Positions 1-8,542 of a DNA stretch of 64,000 nt are shown here, piece by piece (within the stretch, counting starts at the first letter, position 1; the number at the start of each line of letters is the position of its first letter). The notes beneath the pieces are model-generated. The model saw only the letters and a list, made by a program, of their open reading frames with translations, did not search any database and was not told where the DNA came from. The stretch is from Acidobacteriota bacterium (GTDB lineage Bacteria > Acidobacteriota > Terriglobia > Terriglobales > Acidobacteriaceae). Where the stretch lies: positions 124,001 through 188,000 of the forward strand of contig JABCZH010000001.1 of assembly GCA_013289795.1 (NCBI GenBank), given 5' to 3'. A program made the position numbers and the translations under genes.

Positions 1-1
1 C

Positions 2-1372
2 GAACTGGAATATCTCTATCGGGCTCCGCTGCTTGGTGGCACTCCGGAAAAGCTGGTCACCGACATCGATTCCAACATTACTTTTTCGCCAGACGGAAAG
101 AGATTCGCCTTTCTGCGCTACAACAATCCCGAGGCCGGCAAGTATCGCCTCCTGGTTCAGCCCGTGGATGGCGGGGAGGAAAAGATTCTGAACAGTGGAT
201 CCACCACCGGCGGCCTGTATGACCCAGCCTGGTCGCCGGACGGCAAGACCATCGTCTGCATGGTGCTTCAGCCGGGCACGGCCTTCAGCGGGCTGGTCGG
301 GCTTGACGTTGCCAGCGGGAAACAACAGCTGTTCTTTACCTCCGACGATCGCATTGTGCAGCGCCCGGTCTGGATGCCGGACGGCAAAGGGCTGGTTGCG
401 TTGACCCAATTCGGGGGCAATCAGATTATTTTCATTTCTTATCCAGAAGGGAAGTCGCACCCGGTCACACGCGACACCAACAACTATTCGGACCCCAGCG
501 TTGCCGGCGACGGGCGCAACGTGGCAACGGTCCTGAGCGAAGGACACTGGAACCTGTTCGTTTTGCCCGCCGGTGCTGCTGCCGCTCAGGTTCACCAGGT
601 CACATCTGGCGCTCCCGTCTATCAGTTCAGTTGGACCCAGGGGGGGCGACTGATCCGGAACGCACGCGCCGGACTGGGCATTGTGGATCCAGCGTCCGGC
701 AACACTACATCGCTCAGCGTGCCTGAGGGGACACTTCCGGATACGCCTTCCGCCTGTCCTGACGGCCGCTTCGTGATTTTCACCAGCGTCTTCAGCAAAG
801 GCAATCGGGTACTGAATATTTGGCGGATGGACGCCGCCGGCGGCAACCTGAAGCAGCTTTCCGATGGCAAACTGGATCAATACCCCGTTTGTTCATCGAA
901 CGGATCGGTGCTCTATCTAGATAATATCCACAGCAACCGCCTGATGAAGATACCGCTCGAAGGAGGCCAGGCCACAAAAGTCTCCGACGAACTCGCTGCC
1001 GACTTCGATGTGTCGCCCGACGGTAAGACTGCTGGCATCGCCACGTTTGGCCATCTTGCCGAGCACATCGAGAAGCTCACGGTTGTGGCCATCGACTCTG
1101 GTGAGGTTCTGAAGAGCTTTGACTTCCAGCATCCGCGCAGCGGCCATATTCGCTTTTCACCAGACCTCAAAGCGATCGTCTATTCCGTACGCACCGCTGG
1201 AGTGGACAATCTTTGGGCGCAACCCCTGGACGGCTCTCCCGGAAAGCAGATTTCGGACTTCGCAGGCGAACACATCCTCGATTTTCATTGGTCGTTCGAC
1301 GGCAAGCAGCTCGGCCTCATCCGCGGCCACACTGACTCCGATGTGGTTTTGATCCGCGACATGCAGCAGTAG
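2..1372 (+). CDS. TolB/WD40-like beta-propeller protein, 5' end outside window
   Basis: The frame is open from the second base of the window, so this is the C-terminal part (about 456 residues) of a larger protein. It consists of repeated PD40/TolB-type propeller blades with recurring motifs such as FSPDGKR, WSPDGKT, WMPDGKG, VSPDGKT, FSPDLKA and WSFDGKQ, each followed by a hydrophobic strand. Propellers of this kind are protein-interaction or ligand-binding modules. In acidobacteria they commonly form the C-terminal half of membrane-anchored Ser/Thr kinases or winged-helix regulators, but the N-terminal part that would decide is not visible. The gene ends 28 bases before the convergent end of the permease gene, with no clear terminator between. 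Confidence 0.8.
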   Translation, partial: ELEYLYRAPLLGGTPEKLVTDIDSNITFSPDGKRFAFLRYNNPEAGKYRLLVQPVDGGEEKILNSGSTTGGLYDPAWSPDGKTIVCMVLQPGTAFSGLVGLDVASGKQQLFFTSDDRIVQRPVWMPDGKGLVALTQFGGNQIIFISYPEGKSHPVTRDTNNYSDPSVAGDGRNVATVLSEGHWNLFVLPAGAAAAQVHQVTSGAPVYQFSWTQGGRLIRNARAGLGIVDPASGNTTSLSVPEGTLPDTPSACPDGRFVIFTSVFSKGNRVLNIWRMDAAGGNLKQLSDGKLDQYPVCSSNGSVLYLDNIHSNRLMKIPLEGGQATKVSDELAADFDVSPDGKTAGIATFGHLAEHIEKLTVVAIDSGEVLKSFDFQHPRSGHIRFSPDLKAIVYSVRTAGVDNLWAQPLDGSPGKQISDFAGEHILDFHWSFDGKQLGLIRGHTDSDVVLIRDMQQ

Positions 1373-1400
1373 CTGTGCAGGTGTGGGAACGGGCGAAATC

Positions 1401-4058
1401 CTACTCCGCCCTGAGCGCCTCCAGCGGATTGACCGACGCCGCGCGATGCGCCGGCACATAGCTGGCCAGCAGGGCTGATGCCGCCAGCACCATAACTACT
1501 GCGGCTAACGTCGATACATCCCAGGCATGAACTCCGAACAAAAGCTTGCCCATAAGCGATGCCGCAACCAGGGAGCAACCCAAGCCGATGGTGATTCCAC
1601 CGGCGGTCAACCATCCCGCCTCGGTCAAAATGAGCCGGTACACCGACCCGCGCTGCGCGCCTAGCGCCATACGCACTCCGATCTCGCGCGTTCTCTGGCT
1701 GACCGAGTAGGCAATTACTCCGTAGAGTCCGACTGCGCCCAGCAACAGCGCGAGGGAAGCGAAGCCTCCCACCAGCCATGCGGAAGAGCGGTGCAAATAA
1801 GCGGTTTGCGAATCATTGATTCTCTGGGTCATGGTGGCTTCGTCAGACGTACCGATGTTGGGGTCGATCTGGTGAATGGTGCTGACCAAGGTTGGCAGTA
1901 TCGACTGCTCAGCCTGCGAAGTGCGCACCACCAGGGTGAAGTAGGGGGTGGGAGCCTGGTTCAGCGGGTAATAGACGGCAGGCCAGATCTCTGAATCGAG
2001 TGGGCCTTCTTTAATATCATCAACGATGCCAATAATCTCCCGCATCGACTTCGGGTCCAGGTCATAGTGGACAATCTTCTTGCCGAGGGGATCCTGCCCT
2101 GGGAAGTACTGTCTGGCCAGTGTCTGGTTAATAACCACTACTCCTGGCTTCGACGCATCTTCCGCGTCGGCAAAGTAACGGCCGCGCAACAGTCTCGCCT
2201 TGATAGTCGTGAAGTATTCGGAGCTCACATCGCGTTCGTTCACTTCGTTGTGCTCGCCGTGGTACGGGCGATCGGGAAACCTGATCCAGGTGGTGTTGCC
2301 GTTGAAGCTCACCGGCAGCACGCTGCCGAGGGCAACCGACTGCACGCCCGGCAGGCTGGAGATGCGGCTTATCACTTGCCGCGCGAGAGCCACTGCCTGG
2401 TCGTCTTTGGCATAGGTGGAATCCGGTGCCGCGATCTGCAACGTCGCCAGGTGATCCGGCTGGAACCCGAGATCGATATGCAACAAGCGGTAGAAGCTCT
2501 TGCTGAGCAGCCCAGCACCGGCCAACAACACCACAGCGATGGCCAGTTCCACCACGACGAGGTTGGCCCCAAACCGGCGCCACAGAGTCCCGGCAGAACC
2601 GCGTCCGCCTTCCGCAAGACCTTCCCGCATTTCGGTCATAGCCAAGCGCAAGGCGGGAGTGATTGAAAACAGGGCCGCCGCCAGCAGCGCGATCGCGCCA
2701 GCAAAGGCCATCACGTGGAGATTTATGCCGGAATCCTGGAGATAGGGCATCTCAGCTAGCATGTCGGCCGGAATCAGCCGTGCGAGAAGTTGCATGGCCC
2801 ACTCGGCAAACGCCATGCCGAGCACGGTCCCTCCCGCAATCAGCACCAAACCCTCGGTAACAAACTGAAGAATGAGCCGCCCGCGCGATGCCCCCAGCGC
2901 ACTGCGGACTGCCATCTCGCGTTTCCTGCTTTCCGAGCGAACCAGCAATAGACTTGCAACGTTGAGGCAGGCGATCAACAGCAACAGACCGGCTCCGCCC
3001 AGCAGCACCAGCAGTATTGGGCGAACACCACCGACGATCATTTCAGAAAGTAGCATCACGCTCGCGCCCTGGCCCTGGTTGGTGTCGGGATATTGCAGTT
3101 CCAGTTGCCGCGCAATGGTCGTCGCCTCGGCCAATGCGGCTTGGACAGACGCGCCCTCCTTCAGCCGTCCTATGCCGTCCAGATTGTGACAGCTTCGCCT
3201 CCCTTCACAGGATGACGAAGTAGCGGAAGCATGCAACGGCGCCCAGAACTCCGCACCCCCAGTGGGAGCGAACTGAAAATTCTGCGGCAGCACGCCGATG
3301 ATGGTGTTTGCGGCTTGATTCAGCGTGACCGTCTGCCCGATCACTTCGCGGTTTCCGCCGAATCGTTTCTGCCAGGTAGCGTAACTCAGCATCACCGTCG
3401 GAGGAGCGCCCGGCGAATCCTCTCCCGCGTAGAAGTCACGGCCCAGCATCGGAGTAACGCCCAGCGTGCGAAAGAATCCATCGCTCACCCTCGTGCCGGC
3501 CACCAACTGTGTCCCAGTAGGCGTACTCAACGCCAGTCCGTCCCCGGTGAACACATCCATTGAGCTGAAAACGGTGTTGAGCTTCCTCCAGTCGAGATAG
3601 TCCAGATAAGAGAGTCTGGCCCGCGGAATCATCGCAATCCTCTCAGTCACGTTGACCAGCCTGGACGGCTCCCTATAGGGCAGCGGCTTGAGTAGCGCGG
3701 CATCTACAAAACCGAAGATTGCCACACTTATACCCAGGCCAAGCGCCAGCATCAGGATCGCTGTGCAGGTGAATCCCGGATTCTTGGCGTGCTGCCGGAT
3801 CGCGAAGCGGAGATCCTGCAAGAAAGTCTCGAGGTAAGGGAGGGTGCTTCGCTCGCGGTACGCTTGCTTCGCCGACTCCACGCCACCCAGCTTGAGAATC
3901 GCATCCCGCCGCGCCTGCTCGGGAGTCATCCCGGAGCGAAGATTGTCCTCGGTGTGCATCTGCACATGACTCTCAATCTCGTCCGCGATCTCCTGGTGTC
4001 GCTGTGGGTTAGGAAATAGGCCGGTCAGTCTCAACATCCATGCGCGAAGGCGTTTCAT
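1401..4058 (-). CDS. ADOP-family (MacB/FtsX-like) ABC transporter permease
   Basis: An 885-residue permease. The first ~70 residues (LTGLFPNPQRHQEIADEIES, then EQARRDAILKLGG) match the permease prefix domain of acidobacterial duplicated orphan permeases. A membrane helix near residue 100, a MacB-type periplasmic core, a three-helix FtsX domain around residues 350-470, a second periplasmic core and a second FtsX domain at the C-terminus (GVIAYSVSQRTREIGVRMALGA) follow. The family has MacB-like topology but usually no adjacent ATPase gene, and none is seen here. It overlaps the upstream padR gene by four bases (ATGA), so the two are translationally coupled and probably repressed by the PadR protein. 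The substrate is unknown; lipids or peptides are possible by analogy with MacB. Confidence 0.92.
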   Translation of the reverse strand: MKRLRAWMLRLTGLFPNPQRHQEIADEIESHVQMHTEDNLRSGMTPEQARRDAILKLGGVESAKQAYRERSTLPYLETFLQDLRFAIRQHAKNPGFTCTAILMLALGLGISVAIFGFVDAALLKPLPYREPSRLVNVTERIAMIPRARLSYLDYLDWRKLNTVFSSMDVFTGDGLALSTPTGTQLVAGTRVSDGFFRTLGVTPMLGRDFYAGEDSPGAPPTVMLSYATWQKRFGGNREVIGQTVTLNQAANTIIGVLPQNFQFAPTGGAEFWAPLHASATSSSCEGRRSCHNLDGIGRLKEGASVQAALAEATTIARQLELQYPDTNQGQGASVMLLSEMIVGGVRPILLVLLGGAGLLLLIACLNVASLLLVRSESRKREMAVRSALGASRGRLILQFVTEGLVLIAGGTVLGMAFAEWAMQLLARLIPADMLAEMPYLQDSGINLHVMAFAGAIALLAAALFSITPALRLAMTEMREGLAEGGRGSAGTLWRRFGANLVVVELAIAVVLLAGAGLLSKSFYRLLHIDLGFQPDHLATLQIAAPDSTYAKDDQAVALARQVISRISSLPGVQSVALGSVLPVSFNGNTTWIRFPDRPYHGEHNEVNERDVSSEYFTTIKARLLRGRYFADAEDASKPGVVVINQTLARQYFPGQDPLGKKIVHYDLDPKSMREIIGIVDDIKEGPLDSEIWPAVYYPLNQAPTPYFTLVVRTSQAEQSILPTLVSTIHQIDPNIGTSDEATMTQRINDSQTAYLHRSSAWLVGGFASLALLLGAVGLYGVIAYSVSQRTREIGVRMALGAQRGSVYRLILTEAGWLTAGGITIGLGCSLVAASLMGKLLFGVHAWDVSTLAAVVMVLAASALLASYVPAHRAASVNPLEALRAE

Positions 4059-4399
4059 GCAGGATCCTCCGTGGGAGAGAGAAACCGCGCCAGGATCGCA
4101 GTTGTCTGCTCCCAGTCCTGGGCTTCCTGGTGAAGTTGTTTTCGCCCGCTACGCGTGAGCCGGTAAAACTTGGCCTTGCGATTGTTCTCCGACACTCCCC
4201 ATTCGGAAGCGATCGACCCCTCCTGCTCCAGTTTGAGCAGCGCAGGATAGAGGGTTCCATAGTTCAGGGAGATAAGATTTCCGCTGGTTTGCTCGATGCG
4301 GCGGGCAATCCCGTATCCGTGGAGCGGCCCCATGGTTTCGATGGTTTTGAGAATCATCAAGGCCAGAGTGCCTTGCCAGACGTCGGTTTTATCGCGCAT
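4055..4399 (-). CDS. PadR-family transcriptional regulator
   Basis: A 114-residue winged-helix repressor of the PadR family. It starts MRDKTDVWQGTLALMILKTI and has the family signature GPLHGYGIARRIEQ followed by LNYGTLYPALLKLEQEGSIA and a C-terminal dimerisation helix. The start has a good ribosome binding site (AGGAGATATCCC) directly upstream. The stop overlaps the start of the ADOP permease by four bases, a pairing that is standard in acidobacteria. A perfect inverted repeat at 4412-4426 lies just upstream and is a candidate operator for autoregulation. The inducer is unknown. Confidence 0.94.
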   Translation of the reverse strand: MRDKTDVWQGTLALMILKTIETMGPLHGYGIARRIEQTSGNLISLNYGTLYPALLKLEQEGSIASEWGVSENNRKAKFYRLTRSGRKQLHQEAQDWEQTTAILARFLSPTEDPA

Positions 4400-4411
4400 T
4401 GGGATATCTCC

Positions 4412-4426
4412 TATGGCTTCGCCATA
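4412..4426. promoter_or_regulatory. Candidate PadR operator (inverted repeat)
   Basis: TATGGC-TTC-GCCATA is a perfect 6+6 inverted repeat with a three-base centre. It sits 13 bases upstream of the padR start codon, in the only promoter-sized gap of the padR-permease operon. PadR proteins bind inverted repeats in their own promoters. Assignment to this repeat is inferred from position only. Confidence 0.4.
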
Positions 4427-4489
4427 TGGATAATTTCAGGTTTTCTATGGGAAAGCAATAGGAAAGTCAATCATGACAGGGCGTCTTGT

Positions 4490-6394
4490 CTACATGCGAT
4501 ACCCGAAGAGATTCCAGTAAATGCAGAACGGAACAAAGACAAAAGCCGCGAGAACCACGGCGCTGAAGTAGAGACGGAAACCCAGCCCCCACATTCGTTG
4601 TCTCCAGGCCCGGAACAGCGAAATGGGCAGAGGCAAGGCCGCGACACAGTCCGCAGTGTAAAACACCGGTAGCACTTTGAGCATTGCGGGAACACCGACG
4701 ATTAACGAAGCATTGGGAATCGTGAATCCCAGGAGCACAAACGAAAGGGAGCCCGCGAGAGCGAGAAGCGCGACGATGGTCACGTTCCAAAGCGGGCCCC
4801 TGGAAATGCCGCTTTGAAGAAACCAAGCCTCTCTCAGCCTGCGAATGAAATAGGCCAACAGAATCGAAAGGAGCCAAGCTCCGAAAAGAAACAGAACAGC
4901 AAGATGCATCACTAATTGAGGAACCTGCGACCAGAACAACGGAATCTTGCGAAAGCTGTATTGGCCGAGCGTTCCCGCGCTGATGAACATGTTGGTGGGC
5001 GAAGGGGCCTGCCGGAAGATCATCTTGATTCCGAAGTCAGCGTCCTGACTCTCGAAGAGCAAGCCATCGCGATGCACCAGATCGATGACCTTGTCCGAAC
5101 TGGGGGGATGGAACTGAAGTACGCCGCGGACCTTGTCGAAAGTGACACGCGCATCTCCGTCCCCGAACATCAGGCCTTCAACGAACTTCTCAAGTGATGA
5201 GTTGGGGACCGCATTGTCTCTGTACATTCCAACCATGTTTGAAGGATCAAACGCAACCTTCGCAGATCTTGTCGGCGGTGCGATGCCAGTCTGTGGGAAG
5301 AAGGTTCTGAAGAAGTCGTTCGCGAAGGAGGTCAGCAACGGATCGTGCAGTTCGCCCTGCAAACTCATCACAAGAAAGAAACCCGCCTTGCGCTCTGGAG
5401 AAATACAGAGGACGGAGATGTGCCGGTAGTCTCCGGTGTGCATCCACACCAGATTACCGCTCAGGTTCGCTTCAAAGAATCCGTAGCTCATCCCAGGCAT
5501 CTCGGGATGCGGACTGAAGTGGCGTGTCAGCATCAGTTGGAGGGTTTCCGGCTTAAGGATCTGATTCGCTCCATACGCACCGCCATGCAACAGCGCCATC
5601 AGAAAATGGGACATATCGTCGACGGTTGACGCCATTCCGCCTTCCGGGTACTTGATGAGAGGAGGTACGTTCAGCATCTCCGCGCGGTAACGCTTGAGAA
5701 CATCCGGCAGTGGCTGACGAAAACTTGACTGTTGCATTGCGAGTGGTGCATAGATGTGGTTCTCGGCGTACTGGAAAAATGGCTCACCGGAGATCGCCTC
5801 CACGACATGGGCTGCCAGCGTTACTCCGTTGCCGGAGTAGTTCATCTGCTCGCCGGGAGGGTACGAGACCACCGGCGGGAAACGCTCGAAGAACTCGCCG
5901 AGAGTCATCAGGGGCTGGTCAAACGGCTGCGTTCGACCCAGTTTCCTGTCCTCGACTCCGCTAGTGTGAGTAAGCAACTGCGCCGTGGTGACGGGTAGGG
6001 CGAAGCAGTTCTTTATGGCCAGGCCAGGCACATAGTTCCTGATGTCGGCCCGCAGGTCCAGCTTGCCCTGTTCATAGAGCTGCATTGCCGCGAGGGCGAC
6101 AAACAGCTTCGAATTCGATCCGATCTGGTAAACGGTCTGGTGCGGATCAGCCAATATCCTGTTGGCAGGGCTGGCGTACCCCAGCGACTTCTCCAGCAGG
6201 ACACCGTTTGCATCGACAAAGACGACGGAGGCGCTGCCCACCGTCTCACCAATGTGCTTGCGGAGATGATCCTCCACGAATTGGTCCAGGTTTTCGCGCG
6301 TGAGTGGCTGCTGCCCCTGGCACAATGTACCCAGGCAGAGGGCGGCGAGCAGCAGAAATCGTCCACTCATGCTAGCGATCACCTTTGACGGCAT
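4490..6394 (-). CDS. Serine hydrolase, class C beta-lactamase fold, with C-terminal membrane helices
   Basis: A 634-residue exported protein. It has an N-terminal signal peptide (MSGRFLLLAALCLGTLCQGQ, about residues 9-28). The penicillin-binding/beta-lactamase catalytic motifs are SNSK (SxxK, in QIGSNSKLFVA), YSG in MNYSGNG, and HTG in WMHTGDY. A lipocalin-like segment follows, and the last ~150 residues hold about four hydrophobic helices, which anchor the enzyme in the cytoplasmic membrane with the hydrolase outside. Enzymes of this group act as D-peptidases, esterases or peptidases; true antibiotic resistance is not implied. The gene is last in a leftward cluster with a small membrane protein and an ECF sigma factor, and its start overlaps the upstream gene by 23 bases. 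Confidence 0.88.
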   Translation of the reverse strand: MPSKVIASMSGRFLLLAALCLGTLCQGQQPLTRENLDQFVEDHLRKHIGETVGSASVVFVDANGVLLEKSLGYASPANRILADPHQTVYQIGSNSKLFVALAAMQLYEQGKLDLRADIRNYVPGLAIKNCFALPVTTAQLLTHTSGVEDRKLGRTQPFDQPLMTLGEFFERFPPVVSYPPGEQMNYSGNGVTLAAHVVEAISGEPFFQYAENHIYAPLAMQQSSFRQPLPDVLKRYRAEMLNVPPLIKYPEGGMASTVDDMSHFLMALLHGGAYGANQILKPETLQLMLTRHFSPHPEMPGMSYGFFEANLSGNLVWMHTGDYRHISVLCISPERKAGFFLVMSLQGELHDPLLTSFANDFFRTFFPQTGIAPPTRSAKVAFDPSNMVGMYRDNAVPNSSLEKFVEGLMFGDGDARVTFDKVRGVLQFHPPSSDKVIDLVHRDGLLFESQDADFGIKMIFRQAPSPTNMFISAGTLGQYSFRKIPLFWSQVPQLVMHLAVLFLFGAWLLSILLAYFIRRLREAWFLQSGISRGPLWNVTIVALLALAGSLSFVLLGFTIPNASLIVGVPAMLKVLPVFYTADCVAALPLPISLFRAWRQRMWGLGFRLYFSAVVLAAFVFVPFCIYWNLFGYRM

Positions 6395-6833
6395 ACAGAA
6401 AGATCACGGCGACGATCATTCCGCTCAAACCAACAACGATCCAGTTCCACCAACGCCGCTTCATCGCCACTGTGACTACGAACTCATCGCGCCCGGGCGT
6501 CATGCTGAAGTGGGTGACGGACAGCAGGTTAACTACGAACGCGATCAAAGGCAGGACGAACAGCAGCAGGGGCTCGACCCATCTAGCACTCGAATGGCGG
6601 ATCGGTGCGAATATAAAGCGCTCCAAGGGATCGAAAAACGGTCCCACACCGAGACCGTATTGCAGAAATACAGCCGTTAAGAAGAGCGCCGGCAGAGCGA
6701 TCAGGACTGTACCCCACCAGGCAGATCTCCGGGCGTCCAACAGAGCCAGCTTCAGCCGCATCTTGTGGACCTCGTTGGTAACCTGCGGTATCGCGATCTT
6801 GCTAAGCCGTTGTGCGATCGGATCTGGTTTCAC
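6372..6833 (-). CDS. Small membrane protein of unknown function, sigma-factor associated
   Basis: A 153-residue protein without a recognised family. The N-terminal ~35 residues (KPDPIAQRLSKIAIPQVTN) are cytoplasmic and polar. Three hydrophobic stretches follow, around residues 40-62, 85-107 and 128-150. It lies 39 bases downstream of an ECF sigma factor gene and overlaps the following serine hydrolase gene by 23 bases, so the three are very likely co-transcribed. By position, a cytoplasmic N-terminus plus membrane helices could make it a membrane-bound regulator of the sigma factor, but no zinc-binding HxxxCxxC anti-sigma motif is visible, so this is only a guess. Confidence 0.75.
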   Translation of the reverse strand: MKPDPIAQRLSKIAIPQVTNEVHKMRLKLALLDARRSAWWGTVLIALPALFLTAVFLQYGLGVGPFFDPLERFIFAPIRHSSARWVEPLLLFVLPLIAFVVNLLSVTHFSMTPGRDEFVVTVAMKRRWWNWIVVGLSGMIVAVIFLYAVKGDR

Positions 6834-6872
6834 GATTGCCTTCCATCGTCTGAAATGAAAATGACGGAAGCC

Positions 6873-7454
6873 TCATTCGGTTGCATCCAGAGGCAACTTT
6901 TTTCTTATTTTTTCCAGCCCCCGGGACAGCAGGCTCTTGATGGTTCCTTTACTTTTTCCCAGGATCTCCGCGATTTCGCGGATACTCTTGCCTTCGAAGT
7001 AGCGAAGTGCGATCACGTCCTGGTATTTGGCGGGCAAGGCTCTCACCTGCGCCTGAACCAAAATGAAATCTTGAGATCGCTGCAACTCTCGCTCGGCATT
7101 GGCCTTTTCGCTCTCCGTTGTTCTCGCGTCGGGCGCGTCGAACCCTTCCGTGTCGAGTAGCTCTGTCAACGAGACATCGCGCTTGAATTTGCCGACGCGA
7201 AAGTACATGTTTACTTCATTCGTTGCAATGCGGTAGAACCATGCACCGATCGGGATGGAACTCCAGCGGAATCTCCAGAAATTCTTGTAGGCCTTGAAGA
7301 AGACCTCGGCTGCAATATCCTGTGCGGTTTCCCAATGGAGAATGCGACGATAAACGTAGCCAAAGATCTGCGAGTAATGCTGCTCGTAAAGAGAGCCAAA
7401 TGCTTGAGGGGTATTCGAGCGAGCCGACGTGTACGGTGGTTCGTCGTTGGCCAT
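6873..7454 (-). CDS. RNA polymerase sigma factor, sigma-70/ECF family
   Basis: A 193-residue sigma factor with region 2 at about residues 20-90 (FGSLYEQHYSQIFGYVYRRI, then AQDIAAEVFFKAY and WFYRIATNEV) and region 4 at about 130-185 (LPAKYQDVIALRYFEGKSIR, EIAEILGKSKGTIKSLLSRG). There is no sigma region 1 or 3, as expected for the ECF group. The region between domains 2 and 4 is a polar linker of about 40 residues. It heads a leftward cluster with a small membrane protein and a membrane-anchored serine hydrolase, which suggests a cell-envelope stress regulon. No adjacent canonical anti-sigma factor is seen. Confidence 0.93.
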   Translation of the reverse strand: MANDEPPYTSARSNTPQAFGSLYEQHYSQIFGYVYRRILHWETAQDIAAEVFFKAYKNFWRFRWSSIPIGAWFYRIATNEVNMYFRVGKFKRDVSLTELLDTEGFDAPDARTTESEKANAERELQRSQDFILVQAQVRALPAKYQDVIALRYFEGKSIREIAEILGKSKGTIKSLLSRGLEKIRKKLPLDATE

Positions 7455-7634
7455 GAGTCGCCAGAGGCACTACCTTCCATAATGCAGCTGGCCAGGAACG
7501 TTGCGCCATGAATTGTCGCAGAACCTCGAACATTCAATCCCCGCATTGTTCCGCTTCGCCCTCATTTGGCTTTTTACCTACCTCGCACTCATAATCAATC
7601 CGGTTCATAAAAGTACCAAACCGATCGGAGCCGC

Positions 7635-8507
7635 ATGGATGTGCATTTGATTGACGGGACCTATGAATTATTCCGGCACTTCTTCGCCGTACCGGCTGCG
7701 GCAGATGTGAATGGCCGGGAAATCGGAGCAGTGCGTGGTGTCGTGACTTCCGTTTTGTCCATGATCGAGCGCGGGGCCACCCACCTTGGCGTCGCAACCG
7801 ATCACGTCGTGGAGTCCTTTCGGAACGATCTTTATCCCGGATACAAGACCAGTGAAGGCGTAGCTCCAGAGTTGCTCTCGCAGTTCCCCATTCTTGAGGA
7901 AGCGCTGGAGGCAATGGGAGTCGTGGTGTGGCCGATGGTTTACTACGAGGCGGATGACGCCCTCGCTTCTGCCGCCAGCAAGGCAGCCAAGGGCGACGGA
8001 GTGAAGCAGGTGCTCATTTGTACGCCGGACAAGGATCTCAGTCAGTGTGTGGTAGGAACACGAGTGGTGCAGCTGGACCGCAGGCGCGATATCACACGCG
8101 ATGAAGCTGGCGTTATCGCCAAGTTCGGAGTGAAGCCCGAATCGATCCCGGACTACCTGGCGGTGGTCGGCGACAGTGCGGATGGCTTTCCAGGCGTGAA
8201 GGGATGGGGCGAGAAGGCCGCGGGGCTTACTTTATCTCAATACCCCCACCTTGAAGACATTCCAAAGGATTGGCGGGAATGGCATCCCTCCATCCGCAGA
8301 GCCCGCCCGTTGTCCGAGTCGCTGTTCAGCGCTTGGGACGACGCCCTGCTGTTTCGCACACTTGCAACTCTGCGGCTGGATGTGCCGGTTTTTGACACCG
8401 TTGAGGATCTTCGTTGGAAGGGACCGCACAAGGGTTTTGAGGAATACACTCAGCGAATGAAGTCCCCGGATCTGCTTCGACGGGTTACGGCAGCGGCAAA
8501 CCGATAA
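7635..8507 (+). CDS. 5'-3' exonuclease (PolI N-terminal / FEN-like)
   Basis: A 290-residue stand-alone flap endonuclease/5'-3' exonuclease of the type fused to the N-terminus of DNA polymerase I. Metal-binding motifs are present: DGTYELFRHFF at the start, YYEADDALASAA around 105, CTPDKDLSQCV around 133, and the helix-hairpin-helix GDSADGFPGVKGWGEKAA around 180, which matches GDxxDNIPGVxGxGxKTA. It would trim 5' flaps or RNA primers, or act in repair. The start is chosen at ATG 7635 with GGAG nine bases upstream. The gene is convergent with the peroxiredoxin gene and stands alone; polA itself is not in the window. Confidence 0.92.
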   Translation: MDVHLIDGTYELFRHFFAVPAAADVNGREIGAVRGVVTSVLSMIERGATHLGVATDHVVESFRNDLYPGYKTSEGVAPELLSQFPILEEALEAMGVVVWPMVYYEADDALASAASKAAKGDGVKQVLICTPDKDLSQCVVGTRVVQLDRRRDITRDEAGVIAKFGVKPESIPDYLAVVGDSADGFPGVKGWGEKAAGLTLSQYPHLEDIPKDWREWHPSIRRARPLSESLFSAWDDALLFRTLATLRLDVPVFDTVEDLRWKGPHKGFEEYTQRMKSPDLLRRVTAAANR

Positions 8508-8542
8508 CCGCCTCGCGCGATCTGTGGGCTGTGCTGCGCCGG

